In this document: positions 46,720-55,563 of the stretch, piece by piece | How positions within the stretch are numbered: the stretch's first letter is position 1 | Layout of the letters: each line of letters begins with the position of its first letter | Assembly: GCF_024834075.1 (NCBI RefSeq) | Contig: NZ_JANUXR010000011.1 | Coordinates: forward strand, 1-64,000 | Direction of reading: 5' to 3' | Length of the DNA stretch: 64,000 nucleotides | Source: Corynebacterium sp. HS2168-gen11 | GTDB taxonomy: Bacteria; Actinomycetota; Actinomycetes; Mycobacteriales; Mycobacteriaceae | Notes under the pieces: generated by a model | Seen by the model: the letters and a program-made list of their open reading frames with translations, nothing else | Told to the model about the DNA's origin: nothing | The model's database searches: none | Made by a program: the position numbers and the translations under genes

Positions 46720-47313
46720 CTATGCATTCTTTTGCTCATGACCACGAGCAAAAGATTCCAGTACTGTCACGATGAGCTTGCGCTCTACTTGCTTGATTCG
46801 TTCATGCAAGTCTGATTCTGATTCTTGCGGCAAAATTACAACTGGTTCTTGCGCAATAATTTCACCTGTGTCCACACCTTCATCAACGTAGTGCACAGTT
46901 GATCCAGTGACTTTCACTCCATATGCCAAAGCGTCACGAACCGCATGTGCTCCCGGAAACGCTGGAAGCAGCGCTGGGTGAGTATTAATGATGCGGCCGC
47001 CAAACTTGGCAAGGAATCCAGCACCAAGAATTTTCATAAAGCCTGCCGAAACTACCAAATCTGGCTCGTATGCGGCAACGGTTGCAGCTAATTCGTCGTT
47101 CCATGCTGCACGGTCTGCACCTACTGCAAGTGGCACTAGATTCGTTGGAACCTGCGCTGCAGTAGCACGTTCCAGCGCATAACAGGACACGTCACTGACA
47201 ACACCAAGGACGCGATACTCACCTTGATGGTCCAAAATTGCTTGCAACAGTGTGCCGGAGCCAGAGGCGAGCACAACAATACCGAGGGGCTGTTTGAATT
47301 CTTGGTTGGTCAC
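46720..47313 (-). CDS. purN: Phosphoribosylglycinamide formyltransferase
   Basis: 197 aa. It formylates GAR with 10-formyl-THF. It has GSGTLLQAI (phosphate binding), GFMKILG, catalytic Asn/His in NTHPALLPAFPGAHAV and Asp in DEGVDTGEIIAQ. GTG 47313 is the start. It sits between the DUF6350-like gene and purH on the same strand. Confidence 0.97.
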   Translation of the reverse strand: MTNQEFKQPLGIVVLASGSGTLLQAILDHQGEYRVLGVVSDVSCYALERATAAQVPTNLVPLAVGADRAAWNDELAATVAAYEPDLVVSAGFMKILGAGFLAKFGGRIINTHPALLPAFPGAHAVRDALAYGVKVTGSTVHYVDEGVDTGEIIAQEPVVILPQESESDLHERIKQVERKLIVTVLESFARGHEQKNA

Positions 47314-47352
47314 AATCGTTCATGCTAGTCGTTCCCCCGCTTCCTGGCTACT

Positions 47353-49083
47353 TTAAGAATCTTCCGACTCTGGTGCAGGCTTTTGCACGCGCGTTGCAAT
47401 AATTTCACGGAAAATCGGACTATCGTTCAAGTCCAGTTCAAAGGCACTTCCTAAAACCTCACGCGCCTCATCTATACCATTTATATATACAGTATCTTTT
47501 TCAACTTGCGTCTCACTAGCATCAAGCTTTTCGACGCTTTCCTCAGTAACAGTTTCAGATTCATCCACATCTGTTTCTGCTTCCTCAATTGCTACTGCAG
47601 GTTCTTGCACTTCATCGGATTGAGTAGCCTCATCTTCAGCAATCGGTGTTTCATCTTCTTCATCATCACTGACAGGTTCTTCATCAACAGATACTTCCTC
47701 AGCATCAGTATCGTGCTCACCTGCAGGTGCTTCATCTTCAGAGTCCACCACTTCCTGCAGTGTTTCTTGCTCATCAGAAACGTCCTCGCTGGTGGCGTCG
47801 TCAAGCGTCGGTACGGATACTACTTCAACAGCTGCGCTTCGACCAGTCATGGCGCTTACGGCAGCAACGACGAGTGCAATGACAAACGCCATGACGAAAC
47901 TCGAACCGGCGATAGCACCAAATGTGAACCAACTTGGGCCAACAAATTCGTAAATACCCAAGGCACCAGTGGTGGCTTGGAGTAAGGCCGACGCAAAAAT
48001 GAGTGTGAAGATGGCAAACAGCGGGACTTCACGAATTCGTGGTACGCGCTTATATAACGCTGCGATCGCTGCAAAAACTGGCACTGCTAGCACCGCAACA
48101 CCTGCAACATGGCTCGTATGCGGCAACGCAGCAAAAATTGGAAGTGGCGGCATCGAGACAAGTTGGACAGAAAATGGTGAAACAAACGCATCGCCGATAA
48201 AAAATTCACCACCAAACACCACGGCCATTGTGGCAATCACTGCATTTGGTAGGTACAAGACGCTCACGCCAACAACTGCGAGTTTGCCTAGCATCGAATA
48301 GCTGGCAAGCGAAGCCATAACATCTGCGGCATGGAATATAAGCGAACCCAGTACGATCAGTGCGCTACCAGCAAGGACATAGGCTAAAAATCGTGATGCC
48401 ATCAGCGCTTGATCCACACACCACCGTGGAATGCGCATCTTGCGGCACAAGACTTTCCACAATCGCGGCCCCATACCGAACGCGAACGCCAAGCCATACA
48501 ACACCACCACGCGCATCAAGGCCAATGCAATATTCGGAGGATCAACAGGAAATACCACTGAAGCATCGAGCAACATTGCCCACGCAATCACAGTCAAAAT
48601 AACAGGAATACCAATTACTGATGCTGCAATCACACTTAAATCAGCTAGAGTCACACGATCTTTCACTGCTCTATACACACGAATACCCATAACATAAGCC
48701 ACAATAATGGCAACTAGCAGCGGTGTAACCGAAAATTGCAAACCATCGCCAACCACAGGAAGCCCGTGAACAAGCAACCAGCCCGTTGCAATAGTCGCAG
48801 GCAGTGCGATCATCGTGGTCGAAGTCGCAAGTAACAGCACAAATGCGGCAATCACAACCAAAATCACCACGATCCCATGCGGTATAAGCGATAGCGGCAC
48901 AAATGTACGCAGCTTTGCCTTCAGCGTCAATGGCATGGACTGTGGCAGTGACTGTTTTGATTTTTGCTCGGTTTTGCGAGCCGTCTTCGCAGGACGTACA
49001 GCATTAGCTGCTGCTTGATGACTACTCGGGCGCGAACGCGAAATACGCGACTGTCGTGAATTCGGGCTCGTTTTCTTGCTCAT
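47353..49083 (-). CDS. Polytopic membrane protein (DUF6350-like) with acidic C-terminal tail
   Basis: 576 aa from ATG 49083 (MSKKTSPNSRQ...); the frame extends to 49173. A basic Ser/Arg-rich head (~50 residues) is followed by about ten TM segments (about 65-420). A highly acidic Glu/Asp/Val tail (about 430-545) and a short conserved-looking end (NGIDEAREVLGSAFELD) complete it. Position upstream of purN-purH matches actinobacterial DUF6350 proteins, whose function is unknown. The acidic tail could be a cytoplasmic interaction region. Neither start has a well-spaced ribosome-binding site. Confidence 0.75.
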   Translation of the reverse strand: MSKKTSPNSRQSRISRSRPSSHQAAANAVRPAKTARKTEQKSKQSLPQSMPLTLKAKLRTFVPLSLIPHGIVVILVVIAAFVLLLATSTTMIALPATIATGWLLVHGLPVVGDGLQFSVTPLLVAIIVAYVMGIRVYRAVKDRVTLADLSVIAASVIGIPVILTVIAWAMLLDASVVFPVDPPNIALALMRVVVLYGLAFAFGMGPRLWKVLCRKMRIPRWCVDQALMASRFLAYVLAGSALIVLGSLIFHAADVMASLASYSMLGKLAVVGVSVLYLPNAVIATMAVVFGGEFFIGDAFVSPFSVQLVSMPPLPIFAALPHTSHVAGVAVLAVPVFAAIAALYKRVPRIREVPLFAIFTLIFASALLQATTGALGIYEFVGPSWFTFGAIAGSSFVMAFVIALVVAAVSAMTGRSAAVEVVSVPTLDDATSEDVSDEQETLQEVVDSEDEAPAGEHDTDAEEVSVDEEPVSDDEEDETPIAEDEATQSDEVQEPAVAIEEAETDVDESETVTEESVEKLDASETQVEKDTVYINGIDEAREVLGSAFELDLNDSPIFREIIATRVQKPAPESEDS

Positions 49084-49429
49084 TGTTATAAGTTTGCCAT
49101 CTTCAACCACTGCTTCTCGCAACGACGCCAGTAAGCCCAGGAAGTTTTTCAAAAATACCGGATTCCACAACATCTATCGCGACTTTTAAGCCTCCTGGTA
49201 ATATTTTTATTACTTAATATTTTTCTTCGGCATACGCCTCTACAGTGGATAAACACTCTTCCATTTCTGAGAAATCGCTGATAAGTTACAAAATTTTCAA
49301 AAAACAACTTGCCGAGTAGTTGTCAGACCGCTAATGTAGCTGTAGAAGATAACAAACTGATTACATTTGAGACAGAAGCGTAACACTTTCTCGTGTGTCA
49401 CTCAGTTTCCCGAACAGAAGAGGCTTTCC
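49084..49429. other. Divergent intergenic region, AT-rich
   Basis: It separates the DUF6350-like gene from the M23 peptidase gene. It is AT-rich, with AGGAGG at about 49190 on the minus strand and no clear start at the right distance. No RNA gene or operator recognised. Confidence 0.4.
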
Positions 49430-50140
49430 ATGCATCCAGCATCAAACGAAAATGGCGGCAAGCACCGTAAGCGAACAAATCCACTTAAAGGACACGTCGC
49501 TTTCATCGCTGCAGCGACTGGTGCCGTTTCTACCGCCGCTGCATCCGGTACCGTGGTAGCACAGTCCACCACTCCGGTTTCCCATAACATTCAGCTTGCT
49601 GCAAACGATCTACCAGCATTCGGATCTTCGGCTCCTCAGATTCTTTCAATCGAAGAATTCAAGCCAATGATCAACTTTGCCGCACAGATCACCAAAGCCA
49701 TTGAGTATTCCGAGAAGCTTCAGCTTGCCGACGAACTGGCACGCACGCCAAAGGTTACCGTCGCAAAGCCAGCTGAAGGTGTATTCACCTCTGGTTTCGG
49801 CGCTCGTTGGGGTACCCTGCACGCCGGTGTTGATATTGCGAACGCAATGCTCACCCCAATCTTGGCTGTCATGGACGGCGAAGTCATTAGCGCTGGTCCA
49901 GCCTCTGGTTTCGGACAATGGGTACGCTTGCGTCACGCTGACGGCACCGTAACTGTTTATGGTCACATTGAGACGATCGACGTAACCGTTGGACAGACCG
50001 TTACCGCTGGCCAAAAGATCGCCGGCATGGGTACTCGCGGATTCTCCACCGGCCCTCACCTCCACTTTGAAGTCCACCCAGATGGTGGCGGCGCTATTGA
50101 TCCAGTTTCCTGGCTGGCAGAGCGTGGCATTCAGCTGTAA
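49430..50140 (+). CDS. Secreted M23 (LytM) peptidoglycan endopeptidase
   Basis: 236 aa. A basic N-terminus and hydrophobic segment (about 24-45, ending AQS) form a signal peptide or anchor. The C-terminal LytM domain has GFGARWGTLHAGVDIAN (first zinc His and Asp) and the HLHFEVH motif. It should cleave peptide cross-bridges in the cell wall, or act as a regulator if zinc is not bound, but the ligands look complete. ATG 49430 has AGAGG 7 nt upstream; a longer frame opens at 49367. Confidence 0.9.
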   Translation: MHPASNENGGKHRKRTNPLKGHVAFIAAATGAVSTAAASGTVVAQSTTPVSHNIQLAANDLPAFGSSAPQILSIEEFKPMINFAAQITKAIEYSEKLQLADELARTPKVTVAKPAEGVFTSGFGARWGTLHAGVDIANAMLTPILAVMDGEVISAGPASGFGQWVRLRHADGTVTVYGHIETIDVTVGQTVTAGQKIAGMGTRGFSTGPHLHFEVHPDGGGAIDPVSWLAERGIQL

Positions 50141-50472
50141 TACAGCTCCACATCTTTAGTCTTCTGTTTATAAAAGCGGGCATATTCCTTCATTGGAAGT
50201 GCCCGCTTTTGGGGTTTCAGGAACGCATCTCTTACACCAGTATCTTCTTAGTCCGTCGCGATATTGTTACCGTTTTACAATCACGAAACATCAGCGTTCA
50301 TCCGCGATGCATGAAAGTATTGCAGTCGCATCTACCTGCACACAAAAGCAGCTCTCACTGGAACATGCTTCATATTCCATTGGCCACAATGCATAGAGAT
50401 CATTCATATAGTGAAGGTCCGCATCTTTTCCTGCTCACTCATCTGCGCGCGTATTAGTCGGGCTTCACTTGC
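50141..50472. other. Intergenic region after the M23 gene
   Basis: Beyond the terminator (50172-50210) I see no convincing gene, RNA or repeat in about 260 bp. Confidence 0.4.
50172..50210 (+). terminator. Intrinsic terminator of the M23 peptidase gene
   Basis: Perfect 11-bp stem AAAAGCGGGCA (50172-50182) / TGCCCGCTTTT (50200-50210), 32 bp past the stop. Confidence 0.85.
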
Positions 50473-50698
50473 TTAGCGACGATCACGATCTCCCGCTAAG
50501 TCTGCAAATACTTGAGGTTTCAATCCGCGCGCATGAGCGTCTTGCTTATTTTCAGGATCCGTACCATCAGGCGATGCGGTCTCTGCTGGTTCTAACATTC
50601 GTTGTAGCCTGATCGGGTTGCTCGGTAATAACACCGGCACTACCGCCGATTTGTTCGCCTTCGATTGCGCGAATAAAAGGTGGCTTTGGTTGAAACAT
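50473..50698 (-). pseudogene. Small hypothetical gene, apparently frame-disrupted
   Basis: ATG 50698 opens MFQPKPPFIRAIEGEQIGGS and continues to VITEQPDQATTNV before reaching a stop at 50567. In another frame the coding-like sequence continues: NPIRLQRMLEPAETASPDGT and then DPENKQDAHARGLKPQVFAD to a stop at 50473, with an internal ATG at 50598. Joined by a single-base shift around 50605-50630, the two halves make a ~75-residue hydrophilic protein. This suggests a frameshift mutation, a sequencing error or a recoding event. No family recognised. Confidence 0.45.
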
Positions 50699-50727
50699 AG
50701 TGGTTCTTTTTTGTTTTTGGTAGAGAA

Positions 50728-50762
50728 AACCCCAGCTCCCGTACATCAGGGAAACTGGGGTT
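50728..50762 (-). terminator. Terminator of the 101-aa gene
   Basis: AACCCCAG (50728-50735) / CTGGGGTT (50755-50762), reinforced by inner CCC/GGG pairs. On the minus strand it is followed by TTTCTCTACC. Confidence 0.65.
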
Positions 50763-50781
50763 ACACGCAAATGTAATTTTG

Positions 50782-51087
50782 TTACGTGGTCTTCGGTTCG
50801 CGAAGGCTTTCCAAATCCACCACTGGATCCATAGCCGCAAACGCAAAGAGATTATTATAAGTAATCTCTTCAACGAAGTCATCAAGATCCGGATTATCAA
50901 ATTTTGGTTCATTGACCCACAATGCTAAAAACGGCTCTTTTAGTTCACGCGCAAGCCAAGCATGAGATTTAACCAGATCATCAAGAAGCACCTCGAGGGA
51001 AAGATCTGGTATAATACCCTCTCTTCCCCACTCTGCTGGTGGTCGAGCCTCCTCCGCAACACGGTCAATCAAAACTGAGGGCTTCAC
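50782..51087 (-). CDS. Acidic hypothetical protein, 101 aa
   Basis: GTG 51087 has GGAGG 8 nt upstream and a terminator follows the stop, so this is very likely a real monocistronic gene. The protein is acidic, soluble and helical-looking (SLEVLLDDLVKSHAWLAREL, NPDLDDFVEEITYNN). No family recognised. It lies with the frame-disrupted ORF in a stretch between two core blocks that looks accessory. Confidence 0.65.
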   Translation of the reverse strand: MKPSVLIDRVAEEARPPAEWGREGIIPDLSLEVLLDDLVKSHAWLARELKEPFLALWVNEPKFDNPDLDDFVEEITYNNLFAFAAMDPVVDLESLREPKTT

Positions 51088-51440
51088 CTTCTACACCTCC
51101 ATCGAAATTTTTTATTTTCATTCTATTACCTTCCAACACTTCTGATAACCCTTTGTGCACGTGTTGGATATGCTGAGGTGATTTTTACAATATTCGAGAA
51201 TCATTTTTCCCTGTAGGCGCAATGCTAAGCGCTATTTTTTATCCATCAGGAGCCTTAACGAAGGGCTATAGGTCCTACCCCAATCCGTTTCCTTCAATGC
51301 GATCACCATACACAACACGTCTTGCATCACATGACTTTCAGTCTTCAAGAACCTTTCCTGGTAATACCAGACAAACACCAATATCTTCCCCACTCACCAC
51401 GCACTGGCACTTGCTCTCGGCCTTCTTGCAGCTCCGCCTC

Positions 51441-51469
51441 TTGACGAGAGTTTAGTTACTCAGTAACTT
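51441..51469 (+). promoter_or_regulatory. Promoter of the PadR-ABC operon
   Basis: TTGACG (51441-51446), 17-nt spacer, TAACTT (51464-51469). The -10 box lies inside the first of two palindromic operators. Confidence 0.55.
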
Positions 51470-51499
51470 AATAAGTATCCAATAGTTACTCAGTAACTA
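51453..51499 (+). promoter_or_regulatory. Twin PadR operator palindromes
   Basis: AGTTACTCAGTAACT occurs twice (51454-51468 and 51484-51498). Each is a perfect palindrome around a central C, and the centres are 30 bp apart, about three helical turns, so both face the same side of DNA. The first overlaps the -10 box and the second lies just downstream of the start point, the layout of an autorepressor. Confidence 0.75.
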
Positions 51500-51530
51500 A
51501 AATCCTCAATCCTCACAAGGAGCGTAAGTT

Positions 51531-52049
51531 ATGGCAGTCAAGCAAGCACTGCTTGCCCTACTTGCCGTGGAAGAATCTACCGCTAGCAATCTACAAGCAG
51601 CCTTTCATCAAGTCACCGGTGATACGCAACCGCTGAATATGGGCCAGGTTTCCCAAACCCTAGAACGCCTCGAACGCGATGGATTCATTACTCAAACACG
51701 CACAGGTACCGGCAACCGCGGTCAAACAGTTGCGTACTACGCACTCACCCCTACCGGCAGCGATTTTGTACAACAGTGGTATCAAACCCCTGTGACACAT
51801 GTGCTTGCCAGCCGTGATGAGCTGGTCACCAAAATCGCCTTAGCCACCTCATACAGTACGACGAATGTGCTGGCCTTACTCGACGCTCAGCGCAACAGCA
51901 TTCTGAAACAACTACGCAAGCTGCACACCAGCGTACAAACTATGAAAACTTTTCCCGAGCGGATTGTGTATGAACGGCACATCTATGAGCTAGAAGCCGA
52001 AGCCCGCTGGCTCGACCGCGTGGAAGCACTGTTAGGAGAACAATCATGA
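51531..52049 (+). CDS. PadR-family transcriptional regulator
   Basis: 172 aa. The N-terminal winged helix (LLALLAVEESTASNLQAAFH, then VSQTLERLERDGFITQTRTG) matches PadR. The C-terminal helices (about 90-170) form the Vir_act_alpha_C-like dimerisation arm. AAGGAG precedes ATG 51531, and its stop overlaps the next gene by 4 nt. It most likely represses its own operon through the twin palindromes and is relieved by the exporter's substrate. Confidence 0.9.
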   Translation: MAVKQALLALLAVEESTASNLQAAFHQVTGDTQPLNMGQVSQTLERLERDGFITQTRTGTGNRGQTVAYYALTPTGSDFVQQWYQTPVTHVLASRDELVTKIALATSYSTTNVLALLDAQRNSILKQLRKLHTSVQTMKTFPERIVYERHIYELEAEARWLDRVEALLGEQS

Positions 52050-52714
52050 CCCCATATCCAGTTCGCTTCGAACATGTCACCTGCACGTTTGGCACTGCCG
52101 AATTCCCTATTCACGCACTTCGCGATGCCAATTTCCACCTCAATCAAGGTGAACTCATCGCAGTGATGGGCCCATCCGGCTCTGGAAAATCAACATTGCT
52201 GAATATCGCAGGTTTACTCCAACGCCCCACCAGCGGCACCGTCTTCATCGACGGCGTCGACACTTCCACGCTAAACGACACACAAACTGCCAAATTACGT
52301 CGAAGCCATATTGGTGTGGTCTTCCAGCGTTTTAACCTGGTACCAACGCTCACCGTTGGCGAAAATGTTTCACTCCCGCTTGAGCTTGCTGGTGAACACG
52401 TGCAGCGCGATACCATTGCCCAAGCACTTGCCGAAGTAGGACTTGAAAATATGCTGGATCGCTTCCCTGACGAGATTTCCGGCGGCCAGGCCCAACGCGT
52501 CGCAATTGCTCGCGCCTTGATTGGACCGCGCTCAATTTTGCTTGCCGACGAACCCACCGGTGCATTAGATACCAGCACAGCTGATGAAGTCATGAAGGTT
52601 TTACGTTCGCGTATCGACGCAGGTGCGTCCGGCATTCTCGTCACGCACGAACCACGTTTTGCAAGCTGGGCAGACCGGGTCTTATATGTCCGTGACGGAA
52701 ATATTAGCGAATAG
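52046..52714 (+). CDS. MacB/LolD-type ABC exporter ATPase
   Basis: 222 aa. Walker A GPSGSGKSTLLN, a Q-loop in VVFQRFNLVPTLTVGENV, signature ISGGQAQRVAIARAL and Walker B ILLADEPTGALD. The family partners FtsX-like permeases and exports peptides, lipids or drugs, or signals mechanically. It overlaps padR by 4 nt and is followed 14 nt later by its permease. Confidence 0.92.
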   Translation: MTPYPVRFEHVTCTFGTAEFPIHALRDANFHLNQGELIAVMGPSGSGKSTLLNIAGLLQRPTSGTVFIDGVDTSTLNDTQTAKLRRSHIGVVFQRFNLVPTLTVGENVSLPLELAGEHVQRDTIAQALAEVGLENMLDRFPDEISGGQAQRVAIARALIGPRSILLADEPTGALDTSTADEVMKVLRSRIDAGASGILVTHEPRFASWADRVLYVRDGNISE

Positions 52715-52728
52715 GAAGAAGCTGCATC

Positions 52729-55482
52729 ATGAACGCCTTACGTGCTGCTATTCGGCCAACTGTGCGTGATTTTCGACAATCCTTTGCTCGCAGTCTCGCC
52801 GCTATTCTCCTGGTGATGCTGCCAGTAGCCTTGATGAGTTTCTATGGGCATGAAACAAAATCTCAGCTTGCCGCCGAACAACTCTTACGCCACGACACCA
52901 CCATCAGCTATCACGGCCAACCTTGCGAGCAGTCCTTTACTGGTGAATCTGCGTGCACAAACGATGCTGACACACCACCGGTGATAAGTTTGCCAGCACC
53001 AACTGCACTGCACAGTATCTTTGGTGATCGCATACGCTTGTATCAAGAAGATCGGTTTGATCTGGTCGTCAACGATGGCGTACAAGACCATGCAATTTCA
53101 GTACTGCAACAAGATCCAGAACTGTTTCAAATTCTTGGCATCCCGCTTGCCGCAGACGAAATCATTCTGACTACCGGAGCTGCTGAAACGCTGGGAGTCA
53201 AAATTGGCGATACCGTTGAGGCATCGGCCATTCGCAGTGGCGAAGTCGTCGAACCCAGTGGCGAAGTCGGCGAACGCAGTGCTGCTGCCCCAATGACGCT
53301 GACGGTCAAAGACATCAGCCCGCTGCATTCATCGTTTGTTTCACCAGCTGCGGATTTTTCTCAACAATTAGCAGCAATCCGCATGAGTCACACGACTTCT
53401 TGGATTGCCACAGGTCTGAATGAAATCACGTGGTCTGATGTCAAAGCTGCCAATACCAAAGGTTTTGTCATCGACAGTCGTTATTTACAAAATCATCCTG
53501 ACAGCATTGCTGCTGATGAGATGTATCCGCAATTTCGCGAGGAGCTACTTTACGCTCAGCAACATGACTCAGAAATCACTAGCTTAGATGCGTATTGGTT
53601 AGGAGCGTTGAGTTTCGGTTACATCATCCTTGGCATCTTGCTGTTATTAATCATCAGCCCAGTATTTGCCATCAACGCCAGCAGGCAAAGTCGTGTCTAC
53701 GCCTTAATGCGCACACAAGGTGCTACACGCAACCAAATCCGCGTCACCATCATGGCTTATGGTACTTGTGCTGGCCTGGTGAGTGCTATCGCTGGTGTGC
53801 TTACTGGCACATTAATATTCATCGGTTCTTGGAAATATGACTATCCACACTGGCCGTTGCATTTTGATCTCACAATGAGTATCTTCGCTGCTGTCTTAGC
53901 CATTATTGGTTCCACGATGGCTGCGTTCTTGCCAAGTCTGATGATCTCTCGTGGGCCAATTCTGAGCCATATACAAACCGGTGCACCGGGTCGCTTACGC
54001 AGCTGGAAACCATGGATGGCGATTGGACCAGTTTGTTTCACACTCAGCCTTGCGCTTCTCGTGATTATTGATCGCGCGTTTACAGGCTTATTGACAGACA
54101 ATCCAACCAATATCCTGATCATTCCATGGCTGATACAGCTATTATTCTATACCGCACTCATATCTGCTTTAGCATCTCTACCAGCACTGATCATGCTGTT
54201 CACGGCAATCTCTCGCCCGCTTTCATGGAAGATCGCGGCACGCATGGTGCGTCGTCAAGCAGTGAAATCTGTGGCAACAACGGCCGCACTGTTGGGTATC
54301 ACATTGGTAATTACCAGTTTTTCGATGGTTGAACGCAGCTCCAACCACCATCATTTACATACGCCAATTGTGCATGCAAATGTGCTTACTGTTCAAACCT
54401 ATGGTCCGTGGGGTGGCGCTGATATAACCGCTGAACCACCAACAGCTTCTTCAGAATTGCCTCCACTGATTGCTGCTGGTGTCAAAGCTTTAGAAGCACA
54501 AGTTTCAACGGTACGCGTGTTGCCGCTGGAAACGTTGGCGCAGAAATACGTCTTTGTTGATACTGGCTGTGAGATCCTGGATGCCGAAACATTGAGCAGC
54601 GATCAGCAGCATGAACAAGATCGACTCTGTCGTTATGAACGTTACCGCGAATTTAGCCACTACCCGTTTGAGGGAGAGACGATTGTCACGGATGGACAAG
54701 TGCTCGAATATTTTGAACTTACCCCAGACGAACGCGCGCAGGCGCAGGCAGTACTTGATGCAGGCGGCTTCTTGGGCAATCGCATGATTGTTCCACAAGC
54801 AACCCGTACCATCACTGTCAACGATTACGGCACCGAGGAAAACCCAGATACCGCTGAATATGCTGCTGACTTACCGTTTGCCGCGGTATTGCCAGAAAGT
54901 TTTGAGGGCGTAGTCATAAGTCCACGTGCACTTGCAAAACTTTCGCCAACCTTGACCCCACAGATTAGTGCGGCAATGGTTGTGGCAGCCCACGATATTA
55001 CAACCGCTGATATCCATCAATTGCGAGAAGCTGCGCAAAATGAAGAGTTTTATTATCAGTTTGCGCAACCAATTCCAGCCCAGTTCCCATCTTTCGAACT
55101 CTACTTTGGAATCTTCCTGCTGATCATCATCGGCTTGATTATTGTGTTGAACTCCGACGAGATGCTCAAACTCCATGCTCAACTTCGCGCAATTGGAGCT
55201 TCTCAACGCTTCTTAACGCTGACCACTGCAGCGCATGCAAGCTTAACGGCAATTATTGGCCTGTGGCCACCACTGATCATCGGTCACGTTCTACCAATAT
55301 TGTTTATGAATACCGCTGTTTATGATTCAAACCATGAGCTCATAGCCTATTCAGATTTCGCAGCCTACCAGCCGAACTGGGCATTACTAGGGTTCGTCGG
55401 CATAGGCGTACCAGCGCTTGCCTTTGGCCTGGGAATCGTGAGTATGCGAGCACTCCAAACCAAAGAGCTAACCAGCGACTAG
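52729..55482 (+). CDS. FtsX-like ABC exporter permease, 917 aa
   Basis: A large permease with an N-terminal TM helix (about 20-38) and a ~250-residue extracytoplasmic domain containing a Cys pair (QPCEQSFTGESAC). A first FtsX core of TM helices (about 285-430) and further TM segments near 440-500 and 525 follow. A second extracytoplasmic domain (about 545-790) and a last FtsX core (about 800-905) complete it. This two-FtsX layout is typical of actinobacterial type VII exporters. Substrate unknown; an antimicrobial peptide or lipid-like toxin would fit a PadR-controlled system. Confidence 0.88.
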   Translation: MNALRAAIRPTVRDFRQSFARSLAAILLVMLPVALMSFYGHETKSQLAAEQLLRHDTTISYHGQPCEQSFTGESACTNDADTPPVISLPAPTALHSIFGDRIRLYQEDRFDLVVNDGVQDHAISVLQQDPELFQILGIPLAADEIILTTGAAETLGVKIGDTVEASAIRSGEVVEPSGEVGERSAAAPMTLTVKDISPLHSSFVSPAADFSQQLAAIRMSHTTSWIATGLNEITWSDVKAANTKGFVIDSRYLQNHPDSIAADEMYPQFREELLYAQQHDSEITSLDAYWLGALSFGYIILGILLLLIISPVFAINASRQSRVYALMRTQGATRNQIRVTIMAYGTCAGLVSAIAGVLTGTLIFIGSWKYDYPHWPLHFDLTMSIFAAVLAIIGSTMAAFLPSLMISRGPILSHIQTGAPGRLRSWKPWMAIGPVCFTLSLALLVIIDRAFTGLLTDNPTNILIIPWLIQLLFYTALISALASLPALIMLFTAISRPLSWKIAARMVRRQAVKSVATTAALLGITLVITSFSMVERSSNHHHLHTPIVHANVLTVQTYGPWGGADITAEPPTASSELPPLIAAGVKALEAQVSTVRVLPLETLAQKYVFVDTGCEILDAETLSSDQQHEQDRLCRYERYREFSHYPFEGETIVTDGQVLEYFELTPDERAQAQAVLDAGGFLGNRMIVPQATRTITVNDYGTEENPDTAEYAADLPFAAVLPESFEGVVISPRALAKLSPTLTPQISAAMVVAAHDITTADIHQLREAAQNEEFYYQFAQPIPAQFPSFELYFGIFLLIIIGLIIVLNSDEMLKLHAQLRAIGASQRFLTLTTAAHASLTAIIGLWPPLIIGHVLPILFMNTAVYDSNHELIAYSDFAAYQPNWALLGFVGIGVPALAFGLGIVSMRALQTKELTSD

Positions 55483-55507
55483 CCTAAGCGCTGATCACAA
55501 AAACAAT

Positions 55508-55556
55508 ACCGCTGCTTGAGAACATATCGGCACTACCAATGTTCTCAAGCAGCGGT
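55508..55556. terminator. Bidirectional terminator between the exporter and pcrA
   Basis: Perfect 18-bp stem ACCGCTGCTTGAGAACAT (55508-55525) / ATGTTCTCAAGCAGCGGT (55539-55556), followed by TTTTT on the plus strand and by TTGTTTTTG on the minus strand. Confidence 0.9.
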
Positions 55557-55563
55557 TTTTCCA

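Larger units (their letters stand above)
51088..51530. other. Divergent intergenic region upstream of the PadR-ABC operon
   Basis: 443 bp. It contains the padR promoter and twin palindromes at its right end. The rest is AT-rich on the left and C/T-rich in the middle. GCGCAATGCTAAGCGC (51217-51232) contains a small inverted repeat. No ORF seems real. Confidence 0.4.

Noticed and set aside
50699-50770. Extension of the small ORF to 50770
   Set aside because: It reads back through the terminator of the neighbouring gene, so translation from there is implausible.
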